A stretch of 21,166 bases of DNA from JBNKDD01 sp050288085 (GCA_050288085.1 JBNKDD010000074.1:1-21166), one strand, 5' to 3'. Counted from the first letter of the stretch, positions 7,623 through 15,534 are shown. Translations and numbers: made by a program. Notes: generated by a model from the letters alone, not told the origin.

Positions 7623-9152
7623 ATGAGTAATTGCGTTTACAAATCGACCTTTATTCAGGATGTTACTGTTCCCGATAATACCGTCATGGAGCCGGGCCAG
7701 TCCTTTGTCAAGACCTGGCGTGTCCGGAACACCGGCACCTGTGATTGGGGTAGAGGCTTTAAACTGGTCTACGTCAATGGCTCCTTGATGGGAGCTTCGA
7801 CGGGGGCCGTGCCGGTTCCCAATACCCGCATCGGCGCGACGGTTGACCTTTCGGTTGAGATGGTCGCCCCGTCGGGGGCCGGTGACTACACCAGCATCTG
7901 GCGCTTACAGGCACCGGATGGAACGCCGTTCGGCGTAAAAATCTTCGCTCAGATCACGGTGCAAGGTGTCGCAAACGCACCGGTTTCAACCCCGCCGACC
8001 GCTATCTCTTTCCGGACGGCAGCCTCGTCAACGCCGACTACCAATCCGGCCAACTGCATGGATAATGCCGCTTTTGTGTCCGATATTAACGTCCTGGAAA
8101 ACACCGTTGTGATCCCGGATATCCCGTTCTTGAAAACCTGGCGGTTGGAGAATACCGGCACCTGCGCCTGGATAGAAGGCTATTCGCTGGCCTTTATCGA
8201 GGGCAACAAAATGCAGGCGGTCGGAAGTGTCCCTGTCCCGTATACGCCCGCCGACGCCACCGCCGATATTACCGTTCAGATGTTTTCACCTTCTCAGCAC
8301 GGCACTTATAAAGGCACCTGGCAGATGGTCAACCCGGAGGGTGAAGCGTTCGGCCCGCCCGTTTCCGCACAGATCGTTGTAGGGCAGACCATCAGGTCAT
8401 GGCGACCGGAGGGGCCGCAGGTACGCGATTATCCGACCCCGGCCTATCTGACGGGGATCAGTGAGCGTGCCCGTACCATCTACCTGGACGGACAGCAGTT
8501 GGGCAATTACAGGGATGTGCTGGCGAAGGTCGGCGATAGTATCACCTACGAACATGCCTATCTGTGGCCGATCGGTGAAGGGCGTTATGCGCTCAAAAAC
8601 TACTCCCATTTACAAACGGCGGTCGATGAGTTTGGCCACTCCTTCACCCATGAGTCCGCCGCGGCTAAGGATGGCTATAGCCTCTGGTCGCTGCTCTCAC
8701 CTGTAAGCGGGCATGCCACCCGTGTTGAATATGAGTATAAGACCGTCCGGCCCTCGGTCGCACTGATCATGATCGGGACGAATGACCTGTATGCCTCCTA
8801 CGATATAAACGGGATGGTGGGCAGGCTGCGCCAGGTGCTCGACATTACCATTAGTCACGGGGTTATCCCGGTGCTCAGTACCATCCCACACAGTAAATGG
8901 TATGATGTGACCGTCTATAATGGGCGAGTTGCCCGGTTAGCCCAGGAGTATTCGATCCCGCTGCTTGATTATTATGCCACTATGCAAAACCTGCCGAACA
9001 AGGGTTTGAGCAGCGACGGCACTCATCCCAGCGTGCCGCCGGATGGCAATTCGGGGTATTTCGATGAGGAGCACTTAGCCTACGGCTATACGATGCGCAA
9101 CCTGATAACCCTTCAAATGCTCGATGTATTGTGGCACCGGATCATGTATTAA
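7623..9152 (+). CDS. Two NBR1-type Ig-like domains + SGNH hydrolase, lacking a signal peptide
   Basis: This 509-residue protein starts at ATG 7623 with GAGG 5 nt upstream; an in-frame stop at 7599 excludes a longer form. Two NBR1-type Ig-like repeats (about 4-115 and 143-255) each have an opening Cys and a G-T-C-x-W core. After a linker comes the SGNH-like domain (about 278-509) with K-V-G-D-S (Ser306), G-T-N-D (Asn387) and D465-G-T-H468, so it is predicted active. The layout matches the lipoprotein at 1540-3264, but there is no signal peptide, lipobox or membrane segment: the first Ig-like domain begins at residue 4. Either it is exported another way, works in the cytoplasm, or lost its leader. 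The repeat element ending 124 bp upstream makes a rearranged 5' end plausible. Confidence 0.87.
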   Translation: MSNCVYKSTFIQDVTVPDNTVMEPGQSFVKTWRVRNTGTCDWGRGFKLVYVNGSLMGASTGAVPVPNTRIGATVDLSVEMVAPSGAGDYTSIWRLQAPDGTPFGVKIFAQITVQGVANAPVSTPPTAISFRTAASSTPTTNPANCMDNAAFVSDINVLENTVVIPDIPFLKTWRLENTGTCAWIEGYSLAFIEGNKMQAVGSVPVPYTPADATADITVQMFSPSQHGTYKGTWQMVNPEGEAFGPPVSAQIVVGQTIRSWRPEGPQVRDYPTPAYLTGISERARTIYLDGQQLGNYRDVLAKVGDSITYEHAYLWPIGEGRYALKNYSHLQTAVDEFGHSFTHESAAAKDGYSLWSLLSPVSGHATRVEYEYKTVRPSVALIMIGTNDLYASYDINGMVGRLRQVLDITISHGVIPVLSTIPHSKWYDVTVYNGRVARLAQEYSIPLLDYYATMQNLPNKGLSSDGTHPSVPPDGNSGYFDEEHLAYGYTMRNLITLQMLDVLWHRIMY

Positions 9153-9172
9153 GACGCCCGAAATAGTGAATC

Positions 9173-9212
9173 AAAAAGAGCGGTGCATCATCATGTACAC
9201 CGCTCCTTTTTG
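9173..9212. terminator. Bidirectional Rho-independent terminator between convergent genes
   Basis: Stem GAGCGGTG (9178-9185) with CACCGCTC (9198-9205), flanked by AAAAA at 9173-9177 and CTTTTT downstream. It can end both the plus-strand gene (stop at 9152) and the minus-strand gene (stop at 9235). Confidence 0.8.
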
Positions 9213-9234
9213 TTTTGCGCAGTGAATGGCAACC

Positions 9235-10380
9235 CTATTGCACGATTGCCTGCTGCCATACGGCATCCAGCGCGTGCAGCACCAACAGGTTCCGCACGGT
9301 GTAGCCAAACTTGAGGTTCCCCGGTGTAAAGTTGGTCGGCTCTTTTGAGGGCGGTATAGAGAGATGGATGCCATCCGGGCCAAGTCCATGATCGGGCAGG
9401 TTCACCGTTGTTGCATATAGATCCATCCAGGGGACATCATAGGCCACTGCGGTGGCGATAATGATCTCGTTGTAAGGCTGGATATCGCTGTCCTGCAAAT
9501 TGTAGGGAATGGTGCTCAAAACCGGGATCACGCCGTAGTCAATAGAGGTCTGCACGATCTGGGCCATGTTCGCCGCAAAAGTTTCGTGATCAACCTTATA
9601 GGCTGCATCGTTGGTTCCGATCAGGATGATCGCTATCGCTGGCCGGACTTCGGTGTACTCACAGACCAGCGGCGAGAGGCTGGGGCACATCCCAGGAGCC
9701 TGTGAAGGTTCCTGAGCCGGGTCTAACAGGGTGCCGCTGGCCCATCCTCCCCAGGCCGCCAGTGACTCGTTTTTGTACGAGTTACTCACCCTGGCGTTCT
9801 CTTCATAGAAATAAGAAGTTACCGGCTGCAAGTAGCTGTATTCGTGCAGGGTAACGATCCCATCGCCGATCTTTTCCAGGAAGGCCCAGTTCGACGTAAG
9901 GCTGTCGCCGACTTTTGAGAAGACGTTGGCGCGATTGCCCTTAGCCTGCCCGACCAGATAAATCTGATGGGCGTGGTTGGTGACGTTGTAGATATAGGAT
10001 GGATACCAGATCGGTTCGTTGGCGCTGGGCGCTGCCGGTGTTGATTCTGATTCTGATTCGGGCAGGGAGTCGATGACAGGCAGGTCTGACAGACTGCCAT
10101 TTGCCAGCAGCACAAAGTCGGCGTCGACCCATCCCTGCTTGCTTTGATAGGCGACGGCCAGCCAGGTTGATGCCTCATTCCGCCCCAGAACGTCAATCGT
10201 CACACTGCCGGGGATCACGGCGATAGGCGGCCTGGTTGTATTCGGCTCCGGGCGCAGGTTCAAGGCTGTGACCGTGCTGGCTGTCGTGTCGGCGGTGGAG
10301 GTGGATGCAGCCGCAGGTATCGTGAAGATCAGAATTACAAGAATAAGTACGGGCAATAAAAATCTTTTGGGAAAGATCAT
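9235..10380 (-). CDS. Secreted SH3b + SGNH hydrolase (tandem copy 2)
   Basis: The start, ATG 10380, has TTTGGAG upstream and opens a signal peptide (M-I-F-P-K-R-F, hydrophobic to about residue 22, then A-A-A-S). An upstream ATG at 10416 is rejected for that reason. The 381-residue product has an SH3b-like module (about 35-100; A-L-N-L-R-P-E-P), a short Ser/Glu linker and an SGNH-like domain (about 135-381). The catalytic blocks are intact: K-V-G-D-S (Ser160), G-T-N-D (Asn257) and D336-G-I-H339. It is a secreted soluble protein, possibly wall- or glycan-bound through SH3b. It is a close tandem duplicate of the gene at 10464-11588. Confidence 0.88.
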   Translation of the reverse strand: MIFPKRFLLPVLILVILIFTIPAAASTSTADTTASTVTALNLRPEPNTTRPPIAVIPGSVTIDVLGRNEASTWLAVAYQSKQGWVDADFVLLANGSLSDLPVIDSLPESESESTPAAPSANEPIWYPSYIYNVTNHAHQIYLVGQAKGNRANVFSKVGDSLTSNWAFLEKIGDGIVTLHEYSYLQPVTSYFYEENARVSNSYKNESLAAWGGWASGTLLDPAQEPSQAPGMCPSLSPLVCEYTEVRPAIAIILIGTNDAAYKVDHETFAANMAQIVQTSIDYGVIPVLSTIPYNLQDSDIQPYNEIIIATAVAYDVPWMDLYATTVNLPDHGLGPDGIHLSIPPSKEPTNFTPGNLKFGYTVRNLLVLHALDAVWQQAIVQ

Positions 10381-10427
10381 TTTTGTAAACTCCAAACACG
10401 GATTGCATACCATCAAGCCACAGCCTC

Positions 10428-10459
10428 TGATGGTATAACAAAATCAGGACAGGGGCAAT
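10428..10459 (-). promoter_or_regulatory. Duplicated promoter segment of SH3b-SGNH copy 2
   Basis: This 32-bp stretch differs at only two positions from 11625-11656 and occupies the same place before the downstream paralog. On the minus strand it carries TGTTATACC as an extended -10 (TATACC at 10437-10432). TTGCCC upstream could be a -35, but its 15-bp spacing is short. Conservation between tandem copies supports a regulatory role; recent duplication alone could also explain it. Confidence 0.4.
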
Positions 10460-10463
10460 AACC

Positions 10464-11588
10464 CTATTGCATGATTGCCTGCCGCCATACTTCGTCCAGC
10501 ATGTGCAGTGCCAGCAGATTCCGTACCGTAAAGCCGTATTGAAGAGTCTCCGGTGTGAAGTTGGTCGGGTCGTGGGTGGGTGGTACAGCAGGGTGCACGC
10601 TATCCGGGTCAAGGCCATGATCGGGCAGGTTCACCGTTGCGGCATAGTAATCCATCCAGGGGATATCAAATGCCTCCGCTGTGGCGATAATGATATCGTT
10701 GTAGGGCCGTACATGATCTTCTGAACCTAAGTAGGGAATGGTGCTCAAGACCGGGATCACGCCGTAGTCAATGGAGGTCTGCACGATCTGCCACAGGTTT
10801 GATCCGAATACGCCGGGATCGATCCAGTGACCGGCGTCATTGGTGCCGATCATGATGATCGCCATTGAGGGCCGGACGATGCTGTATTCACAGGCGAGCG
10901 GCGATAAGCCGGGACACATTGTCGCGGCATGGGCGGGGTCTAACAGGTCGGCGCTTTCCCAGCCTTCCACCGCCGCCAGTGACTGGTTGTTAAACGAGTT
11001 GCCTGTCCTGGCGTTGGCATAAGAGAAAGTGGTGATAGCAGGCTGCAAATAGCCGTAATCGTTTAGATCGTAGATCCCATCGCCGATCTTGTTCAGGAAG
11101 GCCCAGCTTACCGTAATGCTGTCGCCGATTTTTGAAAAGACGTTGGCGCGGTTGCCCTTCTCCTGTCCATCCAGGTAGATTTCGCGGGCGTGGGGGGTGA
11201 CATTGTGGATCAGGGATTCATACGACGTCGGGCTGCTGGGCGCTGCGGGCGTTTCGGGCGGCGATCCGACGATGGGTAAATCGGATAGGCTGCCGCTTGC
11301 CAGTACCACATAGGCGGAGGAAACCCATCCTGTCCGCTCCTGATAGGCGACAGACAGCCAGCTCGATGCCCCGTTCCGCCCGAAGACATCAACCGTCGCG
11401 CCGCCGGGGATCACGGCAATGGGCGGCCTGGTTGTATTCGGTTCCGGGCGCAGGTTCAAATCCGTCGTTGTAACGGCGGTTGAGGGAATGGCGTCACCGG
11501 CGGCGGTAGACGCGCCAGCCGGGACCGGGAAGGTCAGTGTCACCAGGATAAGTGCAGATAATAATAAGCTTCTTTTCGAGAAGATCAT
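10464..11588 (-). CDS. Secreted SH3b + SGNH hydrolase (tandem copy 1)
   Basis: The start, ATG 11588, has CGGAG upstream and begins a signal peptide (M-I-F-S-K-R-S, hydrophobic to about 22, A-G-A-S). The same frame opens much further up (11846) but that part overlaps the M50 protease gene and is not protein-like. The 374-residue product has an SH3b-like module (about 38-105) and an SGNH-like domain (about 130-374) with K-I-G-D-S (Ser157), G-T-N-D (Asn250) and D329-S-V-H332. It is predicted to be a secreted esterase or acyltransferase. It ends 83 nt before its tandem copy, which has the same promoter-like leader, so each copy may be transcribed separately. Confidence 0.88.
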   Translation of the reverse strand: MIFSKRSLLLSALILVTLTFPVPAGASTAAGDAIPSTAVTTTDLNLRPEPNTTRPPIAVIPGGATVDVFGRNGASSWLSVAYQERTGWVSSAYVVLASGSLSDLPIVGSPPETPAAPSSPTSYESLIHNVTPHAREIYLDGQEKGNRANVFSKIGDSITVSWAFLNKIGDGIYDLNDYGYLQPAITTFSYANARTGNSFNNQSLAAVEGWESADLLDPAHAATMCPGLSPLACEYSIVRPSMAIIMIGTNDAGHWIDPGVFGSNLWQIVQTSIDYGVIPVLSTIPYLGSEDHVRPYNDIIIATAEAFDIPWMDYYAATVNLPDHGLDPDSVHPAVPPTHDPTNFTPETLQYGFTVRNLLALHMLDEVWRQAIMQ

Positions 11589-11624
11589 TTTGGCAAACTC
11601 CGAACATAAACTGCTTTGCGGCAT

Positions 11625-11656
11625 TGATGGTATAACAAAATCAAGGCAGGGGCAAT
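11625..11656 (-). promoter_or_regulatory. Duplicated promoter segment of SH3b-SGNH copy 1
   Basis: Partner of 10428-10459 (30 of 32 bases shared). The minus strand carries the extended -10 TGTTATACC (TATACC at 11634-11629) about 40 bp before ATG 11588. Confidence 0.4.
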
Positions 11657-11718
11657 CAACTTTCGAAGCAGAACCTCTCCCATCATTGGGCGGATGCCAA
11701 AGGTTGCACTGTCCCAAC

Positions 11719-12477
11719 TTAGAATCTGAACCCGGCCCGACCCTGCAAGGTCTGGTAGCTCTGATAGGCCAGATATCCAAACAGGAGCACCATAAATATA
11801 CTGTGGAATAGAAGCAGCCCCATCGTAGCGACAATCCCCCCGGCAATGACAGACACCCAGAGGGATTTACGGACGCCGTTCATGGGATCAACTTTGAGAA
11901 ATATATGCCGCGAGATATTCCCGCCGTCCAGTGGATAGACGGGCATAAGATTGATCAATCCCCAGAATATATTGATCCAGATAAATGCGCTCACCAGCGA
12001 ATAAACAAACCGGCCACCGAAAGGAATCTGCGCTGATGGCAGGGGAATAAGGCCAAACAATGGTGTGAAGGTGACCGATCCCCCCATTGCGACAACTCCC
12101 AGCATGACCAGCCCGGCGAGCAAAAATCCTGCAAGCGGCCCGGCAAAAGAGATAAAAATCTGCTGGTTTGGCCCAGGCGTAACATTGGCTCGCGAGCTTC
12201 CCCACCTTACATATTCGGGCACGGTCAGCCCACCCCAAAGGTAAAGGACGATATGCGAGTTCTGCCCATAAATTGCCATGGCAAGAGCATGTCCTAACTC
12301 ATGAACCACAATGGATATGAAAACGACCACCACCCAAACCACCAGATGAAGCAGGTCGGAGGAAGCCCCGAATAAAAGTACCATCAACCAGAACAGCGGG
12401 TGAACACGAACCCGAATCCCGGCCAACGTGAAATTAAGATCGTACCGGGTAGATGGAGGCGATTGAAAGATAGTCAT
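11719..12477 (-). CDS. M50 family (site-2 type) membrane metalloprotease
   Basis: This 252-residue polytopic membrane protein has the zinc motif H59-E-L-G-H63 in its second hydrophobic segment. A distant second motif, N-L-M-P-V-Y-P-L-D184-G-G, supplies the third ligand. Both are diagnostic of the M50/SREBP site-2 protease group, in its short form without PDZ or CBS domains. It presumably cuts membrane-embedded substrates, for example an anti-sigma factor or signal peptide remnants, but no candidate substrate gene adjoins it. The start at ATG 12477 has AAGGA upstream at a loose distance. It lies upstream of the SH3b-SGNH tandem on the same strand with 130 nt between, where that tandem's promoter lies. 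Confidence 0.9.
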   Translation of the reverse strand: MTIFQSPPSTRYDLNFTLAGIRVRVHPLFWLMVLLFGASSDLLHLVVWVVVVFISIVVHELGHALAMAIYGQNSHIVLYLWGGLTVPEYVRWGSSRANVTPGPNQQIFISFAGPLAGFLLAGLVMLGVVAMGGSVTFTPLFGLIPLPSAQIPFGGRFVYSLVSAFIWINIFWGLINLMPVYPLDGGNISRHIFLKVDPMNGVRKSLWVSVIAGGIVATMGLLLFHSIFMVLLFGYLAYQSYQTLQGRAGFRF

Positions 12478-12943
12478 CCCTTAACTTTTCCTTGATCAAT
12501 TACACTGATATCCATAACTGTAGCGCTGTTGTTATGATCAAACCACTGGATACATCCTCGTGTGTATCAAAGGCAGGCACAGATTGTTCCGTTGGCCCGA
12601 TTTGAGTATACCCGATTATGCCACCCGTCAATACAAATAATGATGCCCGCGAAGGTCGTCTCTTCACGGTACCGGTACCCGGAGCAGAACTCAAAGTGCT
12701 GCTGTATATGTTGTATATCATGCGTCGCACCTTTGGCTTCAAGAGGGCCGCCGATGCAATCTCTCTGTCCCCAATATGCAAGAGCCGAAAAGGGAATAAA
12801 CTTTTGACGGATGGTCTTATTGGATAAATCGTGGCTAAAGTGAGAAAATGCCGTTATGTCTGTATGACACTGTTATGTAATTCATCGCTGCCACATCGAA
12901 GTACGCCAAGATTAGAAAGGAGCGAAGGCACGTTTTATTCAGC
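12478..12943. other. Intergenic region, no confident gene
   Basis: These 466 bp separate the divergent M50 and nitronate monooxygenase-like genes. A 69-codon plus-strand frame at 12618-12827 and a 93-codon minus-strand frame at 12781-12500 overlap each other, and neither resembles a known protein. The first 52 bp of the plus frame coincide with a non-coding direct repeat (see 12618-12672). GAAAGGAGC at 12916-12923 is a possible ribosome site for the gene at 12944, though 21 nt away. Confidence 0.5.
12618..12672. repeat. Direct repeat, left copy, flanking the nitronate monooxygenase-like gene
   Basis: About 45 of 52 bases match 14518-14570 in the same orientation; both share ATACAAA, GCCCGCGAAG and TCTCTTCACGG. 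It forms a CCGCGAAG/CTTCACGG hairpin like the terminator in the right copy, but no minus-strand gene ends just upstream of it, so it looks like an orphan or displaced copy. Confidence 0.6.
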
Positions 12944-14410
12944 GTGTCAACTATCATGAAACTTCCACAAATCATACAGGGTGGTATGGGGGTTGCGATT
13001 TCGGATTGGGAACTGGCGCGAGCCGTTTCTGAACAAGGATTTTTAGGTGTTGTGTCGGGGACCGGAATCAGCCACCTGATGATCGCCCGCTTAATGAAAG
13101 GCGATGTCGGCGGGCATGTCCGGCGGGCGTTAGCCCAGTTTCCCTTTCAAGATCCGGTCAAAAGAATTCTGGATAAATACTTCATGCCGGAGGGAAAATC
13201 CGAAGACGAGGTGTTCAAATCCCCAACCATGTGGACCATTGAGCCGCCTCGTTCACTCAATGAGCTGGTCGTTATCGCCAATTTCGTCGAGGTGTTCCTT
13301 GCCAGGGAGGGACACGATAACCCGGTAGGTATCAATCTGCTGGAGAAGGTACAGCTTCCCAATCTGGCCTCGCTTTATGGAGCGATGTTAGCCGGGGTGG
13401 CGGTGGTCATTATGGGCGCAGGCATCCCGATGCAGATACCGGGCGTGCTTGACCGCTTTGCTGATCACAAGGCAGCGAGCTACAAAATCGACGTGGTGGG
13501 AGCCGATGCAGAAGATGATTTCCGCATTTCCTTCGACCCTGAAGCGATTTTTCCCGGTATAGCGGATAAGGTTGGGCCGTTGGCGCGGCCTCTTTTCCTG
13601 CCGATCATCTCTTCGGTGGTGCTGGCAAAGGCACTTCTCAAACACGCCACCGGCAGAATCGATGGTTTTGTCATTGAGGCTCCCATCGCGGGCGGGCATA
13701 ATGCCCCACCCAGGGGGCAGCTCAAGCTCAATGAGCATGGCGAGCCGATTTATGGGGATAGAGACGAGGTTGATCTGGAGAAGATGAAACAACTCGGCCT
13801 TCCTTTCTGGCTGGGAGGTGGATATGGCAGCCCGGAGAAATTTGTTGAGGCGCTTGACCTGGGGGCTGCCGGTATCCAGGTAGGGACGGTCTTTGCCTTA
13901 AGCCATGAATCCGGTATGGCCGATTGGATCAAAGAGGCGCTTTTCGAGCAGGTGCTCAATGAAGATGCCGCTGTGCGTACCAGCCCGGTGGTTTCACCGA
14001 CCGGCTACCCCTTCAAGGTGGCCCAACTCGAAGACACTTTATCCGATCCAGAGATATATGCATCCCGACCCCGGATTTGCAATCAGGGCTTTTTGCGCCA
14101 GGCGTACAAGCGTGAGGATGGGACGCTGGGATATCGTTGTCCTGCCGGGCCGTCCGATCAGTATGTGGCCCAGGGTGGGGAGATTGAGGATACAGAGGGC
14201 CGGGTCTGCCTGTGCAACAACCTGCTTGCGACGGCGGGTGTCTCCATCCTTCGTCAAGATGGCTATCGCGAACCACCGATAGTCACTATCGGGGATGACC
14301 TGCCCGGCGTTGTCAGGCTGATCAAACCGGGCCGGGCTGGTTATTCGGCCAGAGAGGTTTTGGATTACCTGACATCGCAAGCTGAAAAACAGGGGAAAGT
14401 ATCGCATTGA
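12944..14410 (+). CDS. Nitronate monooxygenase-like FMN (TIM-barrel) protein with Cys-containing C-terminal tail
   Basis: A 488-residue protein with the 2-nitropropane dioxygenase/nitronate monooxygenase fold. Flavin-binding signatures are I-I-Q-G-G-M-G-V-A-I-S near the start, E-A-P-I-A-G-G-H-N-A-P-P in the middle, then P-F-W-L-G-G-G-Y-G and G-A-A-G-I-Q-V-G-T. Nitronate monooxygenases are usually about 320-380 residues. Here about 110 extra residues follow the barrel and carry Cys379, Cys399, Cys422 and Cys424, which could bind a metal. The fold also includes PfaD-like enoyl reductases, so the reaction is uncertain. The listed start is GTG 12944. ATG 12956 (M-K-L-P-Q) is equally plausible and fits the usual family start. 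Confidence 0.88.
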   Translation: MSTIMKLPQIIQGGMGVAISDWELARAVSEQGFLGVVSGTGISHLMIARLMKGDVGGHVRRALAQFPFQDPVKRILDKYFMPEGKSEDEVFKSPTMWTIEPPRSLNELVVIANFVEVFLAREGHDNPVGINLLEKVQLPNLASLYGAMLAGVAVVIMGAGIPMQIPGVLDRFADHKAASYKIDVVGADAEDDFRISFDPEAIFPGIADKVGPLARPLFLPIISSVVLAKALLKHATGRIDGFVIEAPIAGGHNAPPRGQLKLNEHGEPIYGDRDEVDLEKMKQLGLPFWLGGGYGSPEKFVEALDLGAAGIQVGTVFALSHESGMADWIKEALFEQVLNEDAAVRTSPVVSPTGYPFKVAQLEDTLSDPEIYASRPRICNQGFLRQAYKREDGTLGYRCPAGPSDQYVAQGGEIEDTEGRVCLCNNLLATAGVSILRQDGYREPPIVTIGDDLPGVVRLIKPGRAGYSAREVLDYLTSQAEKQGKVSH

Positions 14411-14480
14411 CAATCAAGTCTGGATAGTTGTAGGAATGCCGGACGCTCTTACAAATTCTGGCGTATAGTAGATGTCAACG

Positions 14481-14510
14481 GTGAGTGCATTGACTGTAAC
14501 TTGCACTCAC
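14481..14510 (+). terminator. Hairpin after the nitronate monooxygenase-like gene
   Basis: Perfect 9-bp stem GTGAGTGCA (14481-14489) with TGCACTCAC (14502-14510), 70 bp after the stop. The following bases (CATTTACAT) are only modestly T-rich, so termination is probable rather than certain. Confidence 0.5.
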
Positions 14511-14517
14511 CATTTAC

Positions 14518-14572
14518 ATGCCTCACGTCGATACAAACAAAGTGCCCGCGAAGTTCATCTCTTCACGGGCAC
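14518..14572 (-). terminator. Terminator of the nucleoside hydrolase gene, right copy of a direct repeat
   Basis: Stem GTGCCCGCGAAG (14542-14553) with CTTCACGGGCAC (14561-14572), one mismatch, 7-nt loop. On the minus strand it is followed by TTTGTTTG, a fair terminator tail, 67 nt after the nucleoside hydrolase stop at 14639. The same sequence recurs in direct orientation at 12618-12672. Confidence 0.65.
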
Positions 14573-14638
14573 CAATACCCCCGATGCTATAACCAGTTGG
14601 AGGTCTCAACGATTCCCGGTCAAGGGTTCACGCCGATC

Positions 14639-15523
14639 TCAATATCTACAGGTCAGGGTGTGAACGAACTTTTCATGATCATAGTCAATAATAATCCATG
14701 TCCCAGAGCCCGGAGCCAATCGTGAACCCCACTCCCCTTTGGCTCTGAACAATTCAACTTCAACCCATTCACCGATTGATTCATCGATAGCGCAGCAGGC
14801 GGCTAATGGATCATGAAACTTTTTCCCGTTGGGAAATTTCTTCAAATAGGCATCCATGCCTTTCCAGATCAGGGCCAGTGATTGGCTCTGATCTTTTAAG
14901 CTGGAGAATAAATCGTGCAGCTCTGCATCATAAAAAACGCTGTGACAAACATTCTTTGATACAAAACGTTTGATCTTCATATGGGGATAGACCAGGGCTG
15001 CGAGTGCGGATCGATGATCACCGTTCAGATTGTAAGTTGGGCAGGTCGTTAACCCTTCAAATTGAGGTAATTGTTTTTCACGCGGGACAACGCCTTCACC
15101 GGCAAAACCGCCTTGGGCTATCCACCGCCCAACGTGAAAATGGCCGGATGTCCGGCCTTCAGATAACGCAATAGCGGCTCCCAGGTTTTTTAATGGGGCT
15201 CCTGTCAAAAGCGTTGTTTGATCGTCGCAAAACTGTAGAAGAACCTGGCTCCCGACTTCCGCATCCCTGGATGGGGGAATATCTCCATAAACATCGTAGT
15301 ACCATTGATGCACACTGCTTTTACCCCGATCCAGATCAAATGACCCAATGGGTATTTTCCGGTCAAACAGGGAAACCATATGGCGAACCAGGCCGACCTG
15401 ATCGGGGGTGCCGGGGGTTACGGTGATGGCTTTCAGGTTAACATCCGGGTGCCCAAGTAACAGCAGCAGGGTGAAAAGATCGTCAGGATCCCCGGTTTCC
15501 ATATCCCAGACAATGTCGATCAA
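14639..15523 (-). CDS. Variant inosine/uridine-preferring nucleoside hydrolase family protein
   Basis: The likely start is TTG 15523, preceded by GGGGAG at 5 nt, giving 294 residues and placing the first motif at residues 7-15 as in the family. A GTG at 15559 has no ribosome site and sits inside a hairpin stem. The Ca-binding N-terminal motif of nucleoside hydrolases, D-x-D-x-G-x-D-D, reads D7-M-E-T-G-D-P-D14-D15 here. That is Glu for the second Asp plus one extra residue. The later family motif is kept as H237-D238-P-L-A-A. Members cleave N-ribosidic bonds of nucleosides. The altered metal motif suggests a divergent subgroup whose substrate cannot be told from sequence. It follows tRNA-Arg on the same strand. 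Confidence 0.75.
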   Translation of the reverse strand: MIDIVWDMETGDPDDLFTLLLLLGHPDVNLKAITVTPGTPDQVGLVRHMVSLFDRKIPIGSFDLDRGKSSVHQWYYDVYGDIPPSRDAEVGSQVLLQFCDDQTTLLTGAPLKNLGAAIALSEGRTSGHFHVGRWIAQGGFAGEGVVPREKQLPQFEGLTTCPTYNLNGDHRSALAALVYPHMKIKRFVSKNVCHSVFYDAELHDLFSSLKDQSQSLALIWKGMDAYLKKFPNGKKFHDPLAACCAIDESIGEWVEVELFRAKGEWGSRLAPGSGTWIIIDYDHEKFVHTLTCRY

Positions 15524-15534
15524 GTTTGCTCCCC

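Noticed and set aside
11589..11846. 86-codon N-terminal extension of the SH3b-SGNH gene at 10464
   Set aside because: The extension covers the 3' end of the M50 gene and the duplicated promoter. The start at 11588 has a signal peptide and the same leader as its tandem copy.
12500..12781. 93-codon minus-strand frame upstream of the M50 gene
   Set aside because: It overlaps the other weak frame and the hairpin repeat, shows no domain pattern and lacks a ribosome site.
12618..12827. 69-codon plus-strand frame in the gap before the nitronate monooxygenase-like gene
   Set aside because: Its first 52 bp are a hairpin repeat found again at 14518 in a frame that does not stay open, there is no good ribosome site, and the product matches nothing I recognise.
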